The notes under the pieces were generated by a model. It was not told the origin of the DNA. It saw nothing but the letters and a program-made list of their open reading frames with translations, and did not search any database. DNA of 64,000 nucleotides from Serpula lacrymans var. lacrymans S7.9 (taxonomy: Eukaryota > Basidiomycota > Agaricomycetes > Boletales > Serpulaceae): contig NW_006763295.1 in NCBI RefSeq assembly GCF_000218685.1, positions 744,857-808,856 on the forward strand. The letters are read 5' to 3'. Shown piece after piece: positions 45,292-56,854 of this stretch. Within the stretch, counting starts at the first letter, position 1, and every line of letters starts with the position of its first letter. The translations under genes were made by a program, and so were the position numbers.

Positions 45292-47223
45292 TCACGCAAG
45301 AGCACCCTAGTCAAGCGATCCCCATTTAGCAGTTGAACAAAGCGGATTCATCGATCTCGGAAACGTACCATAGGATCCCAGGGGGGTAGCACCACTGCAT
45401 GTCCGTCCTCTATCACCTTGACGAGCTCTTTGGGCGCAAGCGACTTGTGGACGACGACTTGGTACACATACCTGCACATGTACAACCTGAGTTCTGACTC
45501 GAAAGATGTATCTGAAAGAAAACTCACTGGTCGAACCACTTCTCGCTCATCACGTTGAATCCCTTCTCTCCGGATGTCTCACCCCAGGAGTTCTCCACCT
45601 TGAACCGCACGGGTCGACCGTTCTCGTCGATGTGAACACCAGAAATGACCATGGCGTGTGTCATAGCAGATTCATTCATTTGCAATCTTTCGGCCTTCGT
45701 GAGGGAGAGACTGATGTTGAATGCATCCTAAGGAGAAAAGGTGAGCAGAGGGGCGACCTAGGAAGGTAATACTTTGATACCTCGTACTCGAAGAGGTCAG
45801 TATCCATAATTCCTACACCACCGCTCGAGTCGGAAGACTGGCCAACATCACATCCAAAGAATACAGCCTGGCCAGCCTTGATGGACTATATACAATGTTA
45901 GCCCGATACACGTGATTCATAAAGGGATAGAACATACTCTAACCACAGCGGCCTTCAGGTTCTCTATCTCGGTGTTGACGTCTGCGAGATAATCAGTGTT
46001 GAGCAGCTAGGGTGAGTGTCTTGTCCACTTACACAGAACTGGGCGTCCACCCCATATGTTACCAAGCTTGCTCACAGTGTACAGCTTAGAGTATTCGTTC
46101 CTCGGGTCATTAATAAGGGAGAAGCTGTCCATAGGCTAGAAATGGTCATGAGCAGCTGGAAAGCCATAACATATAGCTAAGTGCTCACGGAGTACTTTCC
46201 AACAAATGCCTTAAAGAACTCAGTTGGGGTGCCCTCCCACTTTCCTGCTTTACCGCTCTCGTCATAATAATCCCAGGTGAACGGCTCGTCAGGCTTCGGA
46301 GGCACGCCTAATGTCGCGCTCATGATGGTATAAATCTCTTGCATGAGCTTCTCCTTCTTCGCACGTAGCGTCGCAAGGATAGTTTCTGCAGTGAGCGAGG
46401 AATCTGCATGTAGGGAGCTGCTGAGTGAGCGTAGGGTGATGGCGTGTTCACGGAGCTTCTTCATTAAAAGTGAATTCATAGGACCGGAAAGCGAAGAGTG
46501 GAAGGATTCCGGGTAAACTTGTAGGGGAACAACACCATAGTGCTACAGAAACAAGGTGAATTGGTGTAAATAACAACTACGACGAGACCCTTACCTCGAG
46601 AAGATTGACGACCATGTCCCACTGACCACCATCGCTGATAAGGTCATCAGAAAGGAAGTTCACAAGTCGATCGTCAATTGGGAGATCAGCAGTCTCGATG
46701 GAGAGCTCAAGATAATAGTTGGACTTGTTGAGCTTGTCCCAGAAGAAAAGATAGGACTGTTGACACGTCAGACTCGGTACAGAACCGTTTGCTATTCGGC
46801 CGCGCATACCTGAGATAGCTGGAACTCCTTCAGCTTCAACTTCTTCATGATATCATACCGAAGGATATTCGTGGTAGCGAACAACCAGCACCGACCACTT
46901 GACTTTTGGTTGGTGACTGGGCCAGTCTTGAAGTCGACCTCTGTGTTGAACACGTGAGCGTTGGCTATATGCGCGGACCGCGAAGACAGGGCAGAACGAA
47001 TGTCAGTGTGAGAGAGGATAGTGCGAGCAAGCTGAAGCTTTGGGTCCGCTGCAGCTGACGATTCCCATGCAGCGACATTAGACAAAGATATGGACCCGTC
47101 AGCTGAAGATGGAGAGGTGACGATGGATGGTGGTGTATCCTGAAGGACGTCTTTCTCGTTGATAGACTCTGCCTTTGACGAACGTACGACAGATGGGGAG
47201 GGTTTCGACGGTGAGGCACCCAT
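45292..47223 (-). CDS. LAP3: bleomycin hydrolase (C1B cysteine peptidase)
   Basis: A papain-like aminopeptidase that forms a hexameric barrel in the cytosol and also hydrolyses bleomycin and homocysteine thiolactone. Nine exons (47223-46810, 46756-46595, 46542-46189, 46135-46033, 45981-45938, 45885-45781, 45727-45528, 45471-45369, 45306-45292) give 499 residues. The catalytic triad is visible as Cys112 (GRCWLF), His418 (THAMVISGVH) and Asn440 (VENSWGE). A 15-nt last exon encodes GALA, giving the conserved self-processing tail WDPMGALA; without that intron the frame would end in an unrelated RFRDR. The N-terminus MGASPSK fits an N-myristoylation motif. A ~50-residue Ser-rich extension precedes the peptidase core. 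Confidence 0.96.
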
Positions 47224-48255
47224 GATTGTAGACTGTGAGCTGGGGATAAGGAACGAAGGGGTAGCACCGCTTACAGTTGAGTACCATTATATATTAGGAC
47301 GGTCTCTATCGCGAGACGCGCAATGCACGATAACACAACGCTTGTGATTGGTCACAAGCTCTTTCACCGCATGTACCTTCTTCGGATTAAAGTGCGACTC
47401 GCTCGCAGTGTGCGCTATCCTTCACGACACCGGACCATACCAACATGTTATCAACCCCACCGGCTATCACAAAGGTGAAATCAAAACATTAGAGCTAGCT
47501 CTCACCGAGTCGTGGATGTGATGCCCCACCCATTGACATGGTCATAGTGGGAAGTGTTCAAAGAGTTGTGTCGCGGTGGCGAACAGCTCGGCGCACTGTA
47601 GGTAAACGTTAACGTTGTTCAGATTATCGTAAGACCTCCAACGACACTTTCCATCCACGATGAGGGTATTCATTAAAGATATGGTATATGATTTTCAAGT
47701 TCAGCTTCAATTTCTTCAACAGAGTCCATCTATGAAATCACGGGATTTTTGGGTCCAGTTCGGATCTCCCTCAGGCTCTTACAATACTTAGACTTATAGT
47801 CATAGTATCTGTATGCGCCGCAGTGATATAGAAGCTCTCCAGGTGCCGTAACATGTCAAGCACATGACCTTAGGCTGTAGCTATTTACAGTCAAACATAA
47901 TACTTCTTCAGGTGGACACGACAGCCCATCGGCATATCGCAGACACGGCTCTGACTCCCTACGACGATGTTGGGCAAATACTCAACATGCTATGCCGGGC
48001 CCTGGCGTCATTGACAATACAGACATGGCATGGGCAAACCCATTGAAGCTGCCGGCGAGACGCGTCCTGGCATCATGGGCACTCCTGCGGCTTTAAGACG
48101 AGTCATAGTGATGTCTTAACATTTCCGCTGGTAAAGAAGTGTACAAAAAAGGGCTACAGTTCAGCAACAAGAGTTTTCGTATAAAAGACCATCGTCCTGT
48201 TGGCAGAAACTTAACCCATTCTGCGGTTACCACCTCTTAATATCGCACTCGTACC
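47224..48255. other. divergent intergenic region
   Basis: About 1 kb between the starts of bleomycin hydrolase and the FAD monooxygenase. No gene is seen. Confidence 0.5.
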
Positions 48256-50468
48256 ATGACTACCATTCCAGTCTTAGTAGTGAGTTTTATGCCTCGCGCA
48301 TATATCCATGCGCTTATCCTTCTGTTCAGGTCGGTGCTGGCCCTTCAGGCCTTGTGGCAGCTCTGACGCTCCTTCGCAATGGTATTCCTGTCCGTATCAT
48401 AGACAAGGAATCGAAATATCGTGTAGGTCAGCGCGGTGGAGGCATCCACGTACGATCTACATTCTTTCATTCTGCCATATATGCTTGGCTAATAGCCACT
48501 GTCCGTCATCTCCAGCCCCGTTCGCAAGAACTTTTCAGATTTCTCGGTGTCCCCGAAGTTGATCAGATGTTAAAGCCATTTTTGCCGATGCAAACTTATA
48601 AACCGGGCACTGTTGAGCCTCTCGCAAGTTTCCCGATGTTTCCATATACCGAGCCAACAGCGGCTATCCCTTATGTATGCGCCTTTTCTTGGCTAACACT
48701 TTACGTTGTCACTGATTACCTTCAAGTACAATCCTGCTGCCTTAGGCCAAGAGACACTCGAGCGCATCCTACGTTCTCATATACAAAAGCTATCATGCAC
48801 TGTTGAACTTGGCACAGAGCTCCGTTCCATCGAGCAATATTCTGACCATGTTGTGGCGCATGTCGTGAGGAAATTGGATAATGGCAAGGAGGTCTTCGAG
48901 GTTATCCAAGCCAACTGGCTTATTGGATCAGATGGAGCTAGAGGTGCGTTACTATCTTCTATTCTAAGTGTTTGGTAATGATGATAGCAATGATCATGAT
49001 GGATGTAGGTGCTGTTCGCAAGCAGCTGGGATTAACATTCTTGGGAGAATCATACTATGATAAGCATTGGTTGACAGGAGACATACGTTTGCATGGACCA
49101 GGGATCGACAGAGAGGTGTGTATATTTGTCCATGAACCTGTTCTCAAATTGATTCTCTGGCATAGCATTGGCACATCTTTGGGGATTTCAAAGCTGATGC
49201 GTATGTGGTCCTGTCATATAACAGATTTCATTGTACTAAAAAAATATTTTTCAGTGTCGTGTTACGTCCTACAGACGAAATTGCACCGGATGGCTTCCAG
49301 TTTGTGGTTTCAGGTCGAAACATCGACATACCTAAGTTAGCTTCCAGCGAGGAAGAGCTTTTGAAGGTGTTCTCGTCTTTGATCAAAACCGATTTGACTA
49401 TTGAAAAGGTGATGTGGAGCTCTGAGTACAGGCCGAATGTCCGGATGGTGAATAAGCTTAGGGAGGGCAGAGTCTTTGTCGCAGGAGGTCTGTCTTAGTC
49501 GTACATACCATTCACCTTGATATTTAATCCTTGTTTCCAGATGCAGCACAGTCAGTATTCTGTCTCCTTTTCATCACCGCTACGTGCTAATGTAGTTCTA
49601 TGGTATAGTATACACCCCCCTTCAGGTGGACAGGTACCGTAACGTCGGTTTATAGTACTCATTATATTTTGTTGACCTTGGTCTAGGGGCTCAATTCGAG
49701 CGTGCAAGACTCTGTGAGTACATTGACCGTATGGTCATGCTGATACTGACGGCTATTTTCATTACGCAGTTCAACCTGTGCTGGAAGATCGCGCTGGTCG
49801 AGAAGAACATTTCACCTGTCTCCATCCTCGATACGTACAACACAGAGCGCATTCCTGTTATCGCAGAGATGCTTAATTTGACGAATGTGCTTTTTAACAA
49901 AGGCAAAGATGTCCAAACGGCTGCAGCGCGCTTCCAACGTGGAGAACAGGTATACATGCTTGGTGTGAACTGCCGTGGGAGCCCCATTGTGTTTGACGAG
50001 TTCGTGACGGATGCGAAACCCGCTGATTCTTATAGGCTTATTCAAGATGGATGTCTTCAGGCAGGAGATAGGGCCCCTGATGCCCCTGGCCTTGTAGATA
50101 TCATGTACCCGGGTGGTACAACGACCACACGCCTATTCGACATCTTCCAGCCGATTTATCACACAGTTCTCGTCTTCACAGCAGATTATACCACGGTCGC
50201 ACAGATCGTCTCTGCTCTTGGGTTGTACGATTCCAACGTTATTCGAACCGTCGTAGTCCTTCCTGCAAACGCGGTTACCACCGATGAGTCCGTGTCCACC
50301 CCTGCGAATTTAACGTTGATGGATCAAAATTGCCACGCGTATGCTGGATATGTGGTTGGGGATAAGCAGACAAGGGTTGTTATTGTGAGGCCGGATGGTG
50401 TTGTTGGTGCAATAGTGCGGGGGGAGGAAGGATTGAAAAAATATTTCAACGGTATTTTTGTAGCTTGA
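48256..50468 (+). CDS. FAD-dependent aromatic monooxygenase (phenol hydroxylase-like)
   Basis: A class A flavoprotein monooxygenase that would hydroxylate an aromatic substrate using NAD(P)H and O2; the substrate is unknown. Eleven exons give 551 residues. The FAD-binding glycine motif VVGAGPSGLVAALTL lies at residues 8-22, the central DG motif is in WLIGSDGARGAVRKQLGL, and the second FAD motif is GDAAHIHPPSGGQGLNSSVQ. The C-terminal ~160 residues form the thioredoxin-like domain typical of phenol hydroxylases (PDAPGLVDIM... VRPDGVVGAIV). The second FAD motif is cut into very small exons: 10 nt (49541-49550), 25 nt (49609-49633) and 27 nt (49687-49713). A decayed copy of the 3' end follows at 50797-51115. 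Confidence 0.93.
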
Positions 50469-50796
50469 TAATACGTCTGTATGTCCTATGCGAGGTCCCT
50501 CCTATGGGTAAGATTCACACAATAACCAATAATTGGAACATGTTGATTGGAAGACAACAATCTAATAACACAACAAGAAATGAGTGCATGATAAACACCA
50601 GTGTGTTGAGTCAAAAAGTGATAGAATCATTGGCAAATATTTGGTGTAATGTACTGTAGATGACAATGGTAACTCAGTCTGATTTATTAGAAGACTGAGG
50701 CCTGTGGTTTCATTTGAACAGAGACTCCAAGCAGAGGCAGAACGTGAAGTCTGCTCAAGCATCACTGAGATCTGAGGGGGGTCGATCGTACTTTTA

Positions 50797-51115
50797 GGAC
50801 AGGGTGCCTGACACGCTTGCCTCGTCATGATCGTGTCCCCGCATGGCACAACGACTGCGGGCCTAAATGATACATCACGGCCGAATGCGTCTTTTTGTCT
50901 TTACGCCTGACTATGCCAGTGTTACACCGCTGTCATCCCCACTGGTGAAGATACGGTTCAGTCGTCAAAGCATTGTTCACACTGTTGTGGTTCCCTCGCT
51001 ATCACTAATGAGTCCATGTTCTTGTCCGCGGATATTTAGCGGAGGAGAAGCAGGAAAGTGTTGTTGTGAAGCCGGATGGAGATAAACTTGATAAAGCTTG
51101 ATGAAGGACTGAAGA
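50797..51115 (+). pseudogene. decayed duplicate of the monooxygenase 3' end
   Basis: This stretch aligns at the DNA level with the end of the preceding gene. GGACAGGGTGCCTGACACGC matches its GGAGATAGGGCCCCTGATGC region, CTTTACGCCTGACTATGCC matches CTTCACAGCAGATTATACC, and GTGAAGCCGGATGG matches GTGAGGCCGGATGG. The order is collinear, but internal deletions and stops break every frame. Only the thioredoxin-like domain is represented. It looks like an old tandem duplication, or a whole second gene of which only this part survives. Confidence 0.7.
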
Positions 51116-51687
51116 AGCATTGAGACGGGATTATTATAGCCTCAAGCATGCATGCGAAACATAATAATTGATGACATGTACGACTCATGTACGACAACAA
51201 ACCAGATATCATTTTGCGGGGTTACCTGATCAGCTGAATATTGAATTCATAAAGGACGATCGCAAATCATGCTCGCGGTAGATTCGGATTCGGATTCGGA
51301 GAGTCGCACATACTCGACTCGGCGCCGACGTGACAAAGAGCGCCGTGGCACAAGGCTCCAAGGTTAATTCTCGTTCATTTGGTTGTCGGTGTCCACCTGG
51401 GCTTGACAAAACCAGCGTTCGGTGAGTATAATTTTCTATTCCAAGTAATCAATAATATATAAGAATAAAGTTTTAGCGCTATAGTTTTGTATTTCTTACA
51501 GGACATGTGGCCTCTCTTGCCGCCGCATCGATATCGGCCGTAAAAGCTGTTGTGAGTTCTCTGTTCTCGTATTTGATCGGTTTCCAATCATTTACATACA
51601 TATCCTGACCCACCAATTTTTCGGTCATCCCTTAATCTTGATATACACACCCCGCACTGTGATGTATTTCTCCTGTCTTTTACCTCG
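51116..51687. other. short intergenic region with two possible orphan exons
   Basis: It contains a small ATTCGG triplication near 51281-51300. It also has two exon-like pieces (about 51371-51419 and 51502-51550) joined by clean GTGAGT/ACAG sites in one phase. They encode VHLGLTKPAFGHVASLAAAS and a few more residues, but no start or terminal exon was found. They may belong to an unannotated short gene or be chance. Confidence 0.3.
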
Positions 51688-53601
51688 ATGCAAATCCTCC
51701 CGATTCTCCTTAACCAGTCTGATCACCACCAGTCTCTTTTGTCTGCGCCTCCCACAATACCATTATGCCCGGCGCGTCTCCCTTCTACTAACCCCACTGC
51801 TTCGTTTTGGCTCGACTCTGCGCCCGATGTAAACCCTCTGGCAAGAGAGGGAAGTGAAGGACCTCTCACCACTGATGCTGACATTTGCATTATCGGTTCT
51901 GGAATTACCGGTGTCGGTACCGCATATCACCTAGCAGAGGCAGTTCAGTATTTAGAATTCGCGGGTTATCATGGGCCGCTCAAAATCGTGATACTCGAAG
52001 CGCGAGACTTTTGTAAGTGTATACGAGTGCTGGAGTAATCGTAAGCCTAACTGGCGTCCTTCATTAACGAAACAGGCTCTGGGGCCACTGGTGCGTAAAG
52101 TAGGCATTCCTATACCCGTGCTTGATACTGATTTGCTGTTGAAATGATGCAGGCAGAAATGGTGGGCACCTCACTCCAGTAGCATTCCGCAACTTCCACA
52201 ACGTAGCTGCACAATATGGCACCGACGAAGCCATTCGATCTGTTGCCTTGGAAGAACACACAGCAGCAACTCTGGTATCAATCATCCACGAGCATAACCT
52301 CGAAGACGAGGTAGATCTCGTCGAAGGTGGCAACCTGAGGCTGCTGTTCACAGAAAAAGAAGTCGCAAACGCGAAGCGTGGCTTGAGTGCTGCTGATCAG
52401 GCAGGTGTTAGTTTCGAAGGTATAGAATGGATGGATAAGAAAGACGTGCAAGCTGTATGTGTTCTTCGTGCCCGATCTTTTGTTCTCTCTTTAAATATGT
52501 ATATATGAATCCCCAGAGGTTTGGACCGTCATATCCTGCAATCCGCATCCCCGGACATAATGTCTGGCCCCTAAAGCTCGTTACAAAACTCTATCAACTG
52601 GCTCAAGCGCGTTCAAGCCCAAATTTCGCCCTTGCACTGCATACCCATACGCCAGTGACTGGAATTTCGTGCGTATCTGCTGCCGATATTACGTGTCAGT
52701 CACGTAGATACATTCTGGAAACCCCTCGTGGACATATCGCTTGTTCTCGAATCGTTCATGCTACAAACGGCTATGCATCACATCTCCTTCCGTTTCTCAC
52801 CGGCCCGAAGGGGATCATTCCAGTTCGTGGTCAAGTTGTTGCACTCCGTGCAGTGGCCAATGCGAAAACCATAGGAAATAATGGCTGGGGCGCAAACGAG
52901 GTACGGTCGATCCATCTTATAAAGAATATATGTGTAGGATTGACATTGACGTACGATCTGGTAGGGATTTGAATACTGGTTTCCCCGCCCTGTGGCAGCT
53001 GCTACAGAGTCACCTTTGGTCATTCTAGGTGGCGGTCGCGAGACAGCAGAATCGTTTGAACATTACGAGGACGACGACTCTGTGCTAGATCCGGCTGTGG
53101 GGCGTGTTCTGCGTGATTTTCTGCCTGCAGTGTTTCAAGGTAAATATAGGGCGGGCAGGGAACCTGAGATGGAATGGGTGAGTCTGGACTCAATTGTCGT
53201 TTATCGCCTGGCCTGTGACTAGCTTGGAAAATAGTCTGGAATCATGGGGTATACGAAGATAGGAGATCCATTGGTGAGTCTTGAAGAGAGATAAATAGGC
53301 ATTGTTATGTCGCTGACTTTAGATGTAGGTGGGCCCCGTGATAGATCTTTCGAACCCTGGTTCAAACGCATACCCTGGCCAATACATAGCAGCAGGCTAC
53401 TCGGGGCATGGGATGCCCCGCGCCTTTGCTTGGTGAGCTCCAATAAATCACCAAAGAACTGCGTAACTTACTTTACTTGCGAAAAATTCTAGTGGCGAAG
53501 TCATTTCACAGATGATAGTGTCTGAGCTGGTTGAAAAGGAGTGGACAAGTCCAACATGGTTGCCCGTGAGATACCTCACATGGAATCGTGTTGAGACATG
53601 A
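51688..53601 (+). CDS. DAO-family FAD-dependent oxidoreductase
   Basis: An amine or amino-acid oxidase-type flavoprotein of the D-amino acid oxidase superfamily; the substrate is unknown. Eight exons (51688-52012, 52076-52090, 52153-52454, 52517-52900, 52965-53177, 53235-53273, 53329-53432, 53493-53601) give 496 residues. The dinucleotide motif is in ADICIIGSGITGVGTAYHLA, followed by ILEARDFCSGATGRNGGH, the family's second FAD block. A 15-nt exon encodes the SGAT core of that block. Later: IRIPGHNVWPLKLV, RIVHATNGYASHLLP, ILGGGRE, and the C-terminal FAD motif GQYIAAGYSGHGMPRAFACG. No targeting signal is evident. Confidence 0.93.
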
Positions 53602-53904
53602 CGGGCATATCAAGGGTGGATCAAAAATCAAAAACTACTTTGTAGCATTATAGAATTGTATTCTTGCATAGCTTTGCTTATACCTCGTTGATATGATTTC
53701 AAGTCAAGTCGTTTCGGGCAACGCTCGGCCTAAGTCACGGTACTTGGTGGCTGTGTGATTTCAGTCATGGCGTGTCGGCGCGGCATGACAAATCTCTGAG
53801 AGTAAGTTATCCTCGACGGCCGACCAACGAATTATCGTTTTCTTGCCTTGACCATTACTTAGGTCACTCCTTTGTCGTCGTCCTCGTCGTCCCCATCGAC
53901 GGGA

Positions 53905-55070
53905 ATGGAGCCATTCCATGCAAAATTATTGGCTGCAGCTACGGGGTCCACCATGACCGCCCTGACAAGTGTGTATTTTAAATCTTAAAGACATCGCTGA
54001 ACTAAATGGCTTTCGTGTGCTCAATAGTGACCCCGTTTGACGTCGTAAAGACTCGGATACAGACTCAACCTCCAGAGCCATTATTTCCACGTCCACCACC
54101 ATACACATGTTGTCAGCCATCCCACATACCCTGCGTTCGAAATATGTCCTCTTATGCTCGTCCTCTTATTGAAAGTGAGGTCGTGTGTGTGATGGACCAT
54201 GGCGTGTTTAGAACAGAACGAATCAATGGCTTCCTTGATGCTGTAAGACACATATGGCGCGCGGAGGGCGTGCCAGGACTGTGGAAAGGTGCAGGGACAT
54301 CACTGTGAGTTTTCATATTCCATGATCCGGATATTCTGTATTCACGTCATGCAGTCTAATAGGTGTACCATCATCAACTCTGTATATGCTCACATATGAC
54401 CATCTCCTCCGTTCCGTCGTCCCCTCTTTTATTTCATCACCCACTCTTGTCCCTCTCACCGCTGGCATTCTCGCTCGTGCATCTATCACATCCTTGGTAT
54501 CCCCTCTAGAACTCATCCGGACTAATTTACAATCAACCCCTAAATATATCGACCGACCACATACACTCCCTTCTGTACTTCGCTCAGTTCGCACTCAAGT
54601 TCGCACTCACGGGGTTCGCTTCCTCTGGCGAGGCCTAGGACCAACGTTATGGCGTGACGTCCCATTCAGTGGAGTTTACTGGGCTGGGTACGAGAGTTGG
54701 AAACGATTCTTCGATTCCAAGGGCTATGCAGGCCCATGGGTTGCTTTTATCAGTGGCGCGGTTAGTGGGACCACTGCGTCGTTGTTGACATCACCGTTCG
54801 ATGTATTGAAAACGAGGCGACAAGCATTGATTATGTCCGGGACGACGTCGGGGAGGGTAACATCTACATTACCGTTGTGTGCTTTGATACTACGGACAGA
54901 AGGTATTAGTGCATTGTATGCTGGGATGGTTCCTCGGACGGCGAAGATTGCACCGGCTTGTGGAATCATGATTGCATGCTTTGAGGTATGGTATTCTTTC
55001 CACCTCGCCAGTTGCGATGCTGATCGCCGTGACACAGGGCGTTGGAAAATTCTTGCAAAAGAAGGATTGA
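53905..55070 (+). CDS. MTM1: mitochondrial carrier of the MTM1 / SLC25A39-40 group
   Basis: An inner-membrane carrier with three repeats of about 100 residues. In SLC25A39/40 this group imports glutathione into mitochondria; yeast Mtm1 affects Mn-SOD and Fe-S metabolism. Four exons (53905-53968, 54028-54304, 54355-54985, 55038-55070) give 334 residues. The three carrier signatures are TPFDVVKTRIQTQ, SPLELIRTNLQ and SPFDVLKTRRQ. The long loop after the first helix holds Cys49, Cys50, Cys57 and Cys75, matching in place the cysteine-rich regulatory loop known from SLC25A39. FLWRGLGPTLWRDVPFSGVY is typical of this subgroup. The start is the ATG at 53905 (MEPFHAKLLAAATGS). Confidence 0.9.
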
Positions 55071-55226
55071 ACATCACGATAGACTCATCACTCACTTCAT
55101 ATTTGTATGCTGGGTTTCTTCTATTATATTCCATCAGTAGCACAGCATTCATAGACGTCAATTCTCATGGTATCTACTCCACATATCCTCCTATGTTATC
55201 AATGTAGTGAAAGTCCCAGTATATTA

Positions 55227-56306
55227 TTACCCTAGGCGATTCATCTGCTTCTTCGCACTGCTTAGCTTCCCACCAACACGGTCTACATCGTTGTTCAGAT
55301 CATCTAACAGCTCGATCTGTGTAGCTAATTCGGAATTGATAGCTTCGCCGAGATGTCTCTGCCTTTGTAGCATTGTCGTCAACTGTGCGAGCTGATTGTC
55401 CTGCTGTGTCATTTGCACTTGCTGCAACTGCAACACCCCAGTATCGTCCAATGGTCGTGTTTGCTCTGTCTCTTGAGCAGCAGCACCAAACACTCTAGTC
55501 ACTTGACGACTTGGTGGGCCGAGAAGGGCAGCACGGTCAGACTCAGGTGCAGGAAACGTCTTGCCTGAACCCGAGTCAACCGTGAGTCCCCTAGACATCT
55601 GCCGCGAAACGGTGACCATCTTCCCAAGCTTCTCGCAGTCATCCTGTATGCGAGCCACCATGTCAGTACGACGCTGCAACTCGCCCTCCGCCATCCCATG
55701 CATTGCAAGTGCCTGCAACCCCTGTGTGAGCGTCCGCACTCGCGACAGAATCTCGGCCAGCTTCTTCTTTGCCTGAACCCCCGCCGTGTGTGATGCACCA
55801 ATGTCACCACGGTCAGAGAGTGCGTCGCGCTTGTTGATTTCCGCACGCACGTCGCGTAGACGGTTCTGTAGTTCATGATGTTCGTCTAACCACGATGATG
55901 AAGAGAACTGTCCATTCCCAGAACTGCTCTCTCCGCCTCCCTCAGCATGACGACCGACTGGCACGCCAATAAACTCGCGAAAAGCGATGCTGTCTCGCCA
56001 CTTGTCTTCTTTGGCGCTGATGATGGCACGAAGGTACAATTCAAGACCCTCTCTACGCTCTTCTATGATTTTCTGCTCGCGCGAGAACGTACGAATAATA
56101 GAAAAGGAGTGCTTTGGCGGAAGAGCAGCTGGTGGAGAGCCTGTCGATTTGGTGAGTTCAGTGTGTAATTCCGCGAACTCAGAGTATCGTCTCCACATTT
56201 GCCATGAGCGGACATGGGCTTGGATTTCTATGCGGTAGACAGTGTGTGGTTTGGGTTCTGGGCGTGTTTCATGTCCTCTGATGTGGATTGCTTGAATGGC
56301 AGCCAT
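55227..56306 (-). CDS. VAM7: PX-domain SNARE VAM7-like
   Basis: A soluble Qc-SNARE for homotypic vacuole fusion, recruited to PI3P by its PX domain. An intronless frame of 359 residues. The PX domain spans about residues 1-120 (WQMWRRYSEFAELHTEL, LPPKHSFSIIRTFS, ERREGLELYLRAII). A coiled-coil middle follows, then the C-terminal SNARE helix QQVQMTQQDNQLAQLTTMLQ with an RHLGEAINSELATQIELLDD continuation and no membrane anchor, as in Vam7. The start at 56304-56306 gives MAAIQAIHIRGHE directly before the PX core. An in-frame ATG at 56441 would add 45 residues without family support. It converges with the MTM1-like gene, about 155 bp between the stops. Confidence 0.9.
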   Translation of the reverse strand: MAAIQAIHIRGHETRPEPKPHTVYRIEIQAHVRSWQMWRRYSEFAELHTELTKSTGSPPAALPPKHSFSIIRTFSREQKIIEERREGLELYLRAIISAKEDKWRDSIAFREFIGVPVGRHAEGGGESSSGNGQFSSSSWLDEHHELQNRLRDVRAEINKRDALSDRGDIGASHTAGVQAKKKLAEILSRVRTLTQGLQALAMHGMAEGELQRRTDMVARIQDDCEKLGKMVTVSRQMSRGLTVDSGSGKTFPAPESDRAALLGPPSRQVTRVFGAAAQETEQTRPLDDTGVLQLQQVQMTQQDNQLAQLTTMLQRQRHLGEAINSELATQIELLDDLNNDVDRVGGKLSSAKKQMNRLG

Positions 56307-56854
56307 TTGTCTACAAAGAGCTGCACCCGAACGCTGCCCGAAAGTTGCGTCCCAGCCATGAGGCCTAGCGGCAGAAGCCGTAAACAATATACGTACGCGA
56401 AATGCCGCCCGCCTTATCTTATCTTGAGAGAACTTAAACATTGAGGCTCACACATTGCACAATTAATGCATCATTAATCATTCACCATAGCCCTGTGCAT
56501 CGCACCCGTTAGGAGGACAAATTTGCTATCGTAGAACGCCCTTGAACTTTACTATTTGTGACACCCATGCAGATAAGCTTTATCATTGTTGTACAGAGCG
56601 TTACGCACACGAAAAGATAACAATAGGGGATATGCAGAACGAAGATCACAATAAGAGACAATAAGAGATAGTGGGTACTAGTTACACCAATGGATCACAC
56701 TAGCGTAAAATCAACATGAACACGAACAGCAACTTGAACGAAGGGGATTGCAAACGACTGTGGCATATGAAGATAAATATGTGAAAGCGATAACGTACTA
56801 GTGTGTGTAATCCATTAATATATGTAGCCAGAACGATGAGATACGAAGAGAAAA
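56307..56854. other. intergenic region
   Basis: About 550 bp between the VAM7 start and the paraoxonase-like stop, both on the minus strand. No gene is seen; it should hold the VAM7 promoter. Confidence 0.5.

Noticed and set aside
54724..55161. Antisense open frame of 145 codons
   Set aside because: Lies wholly opposite the conserved third repeat of the mitochondrial carrier; it is a shadow.
56307..56441. Upstream in-frame Met extending VAM7 by 45 residues
   Set aside because: The PX domain begins right after the Met at 56306, and the extension contains a good GTACGT donor, so it is probably 5' UTR.
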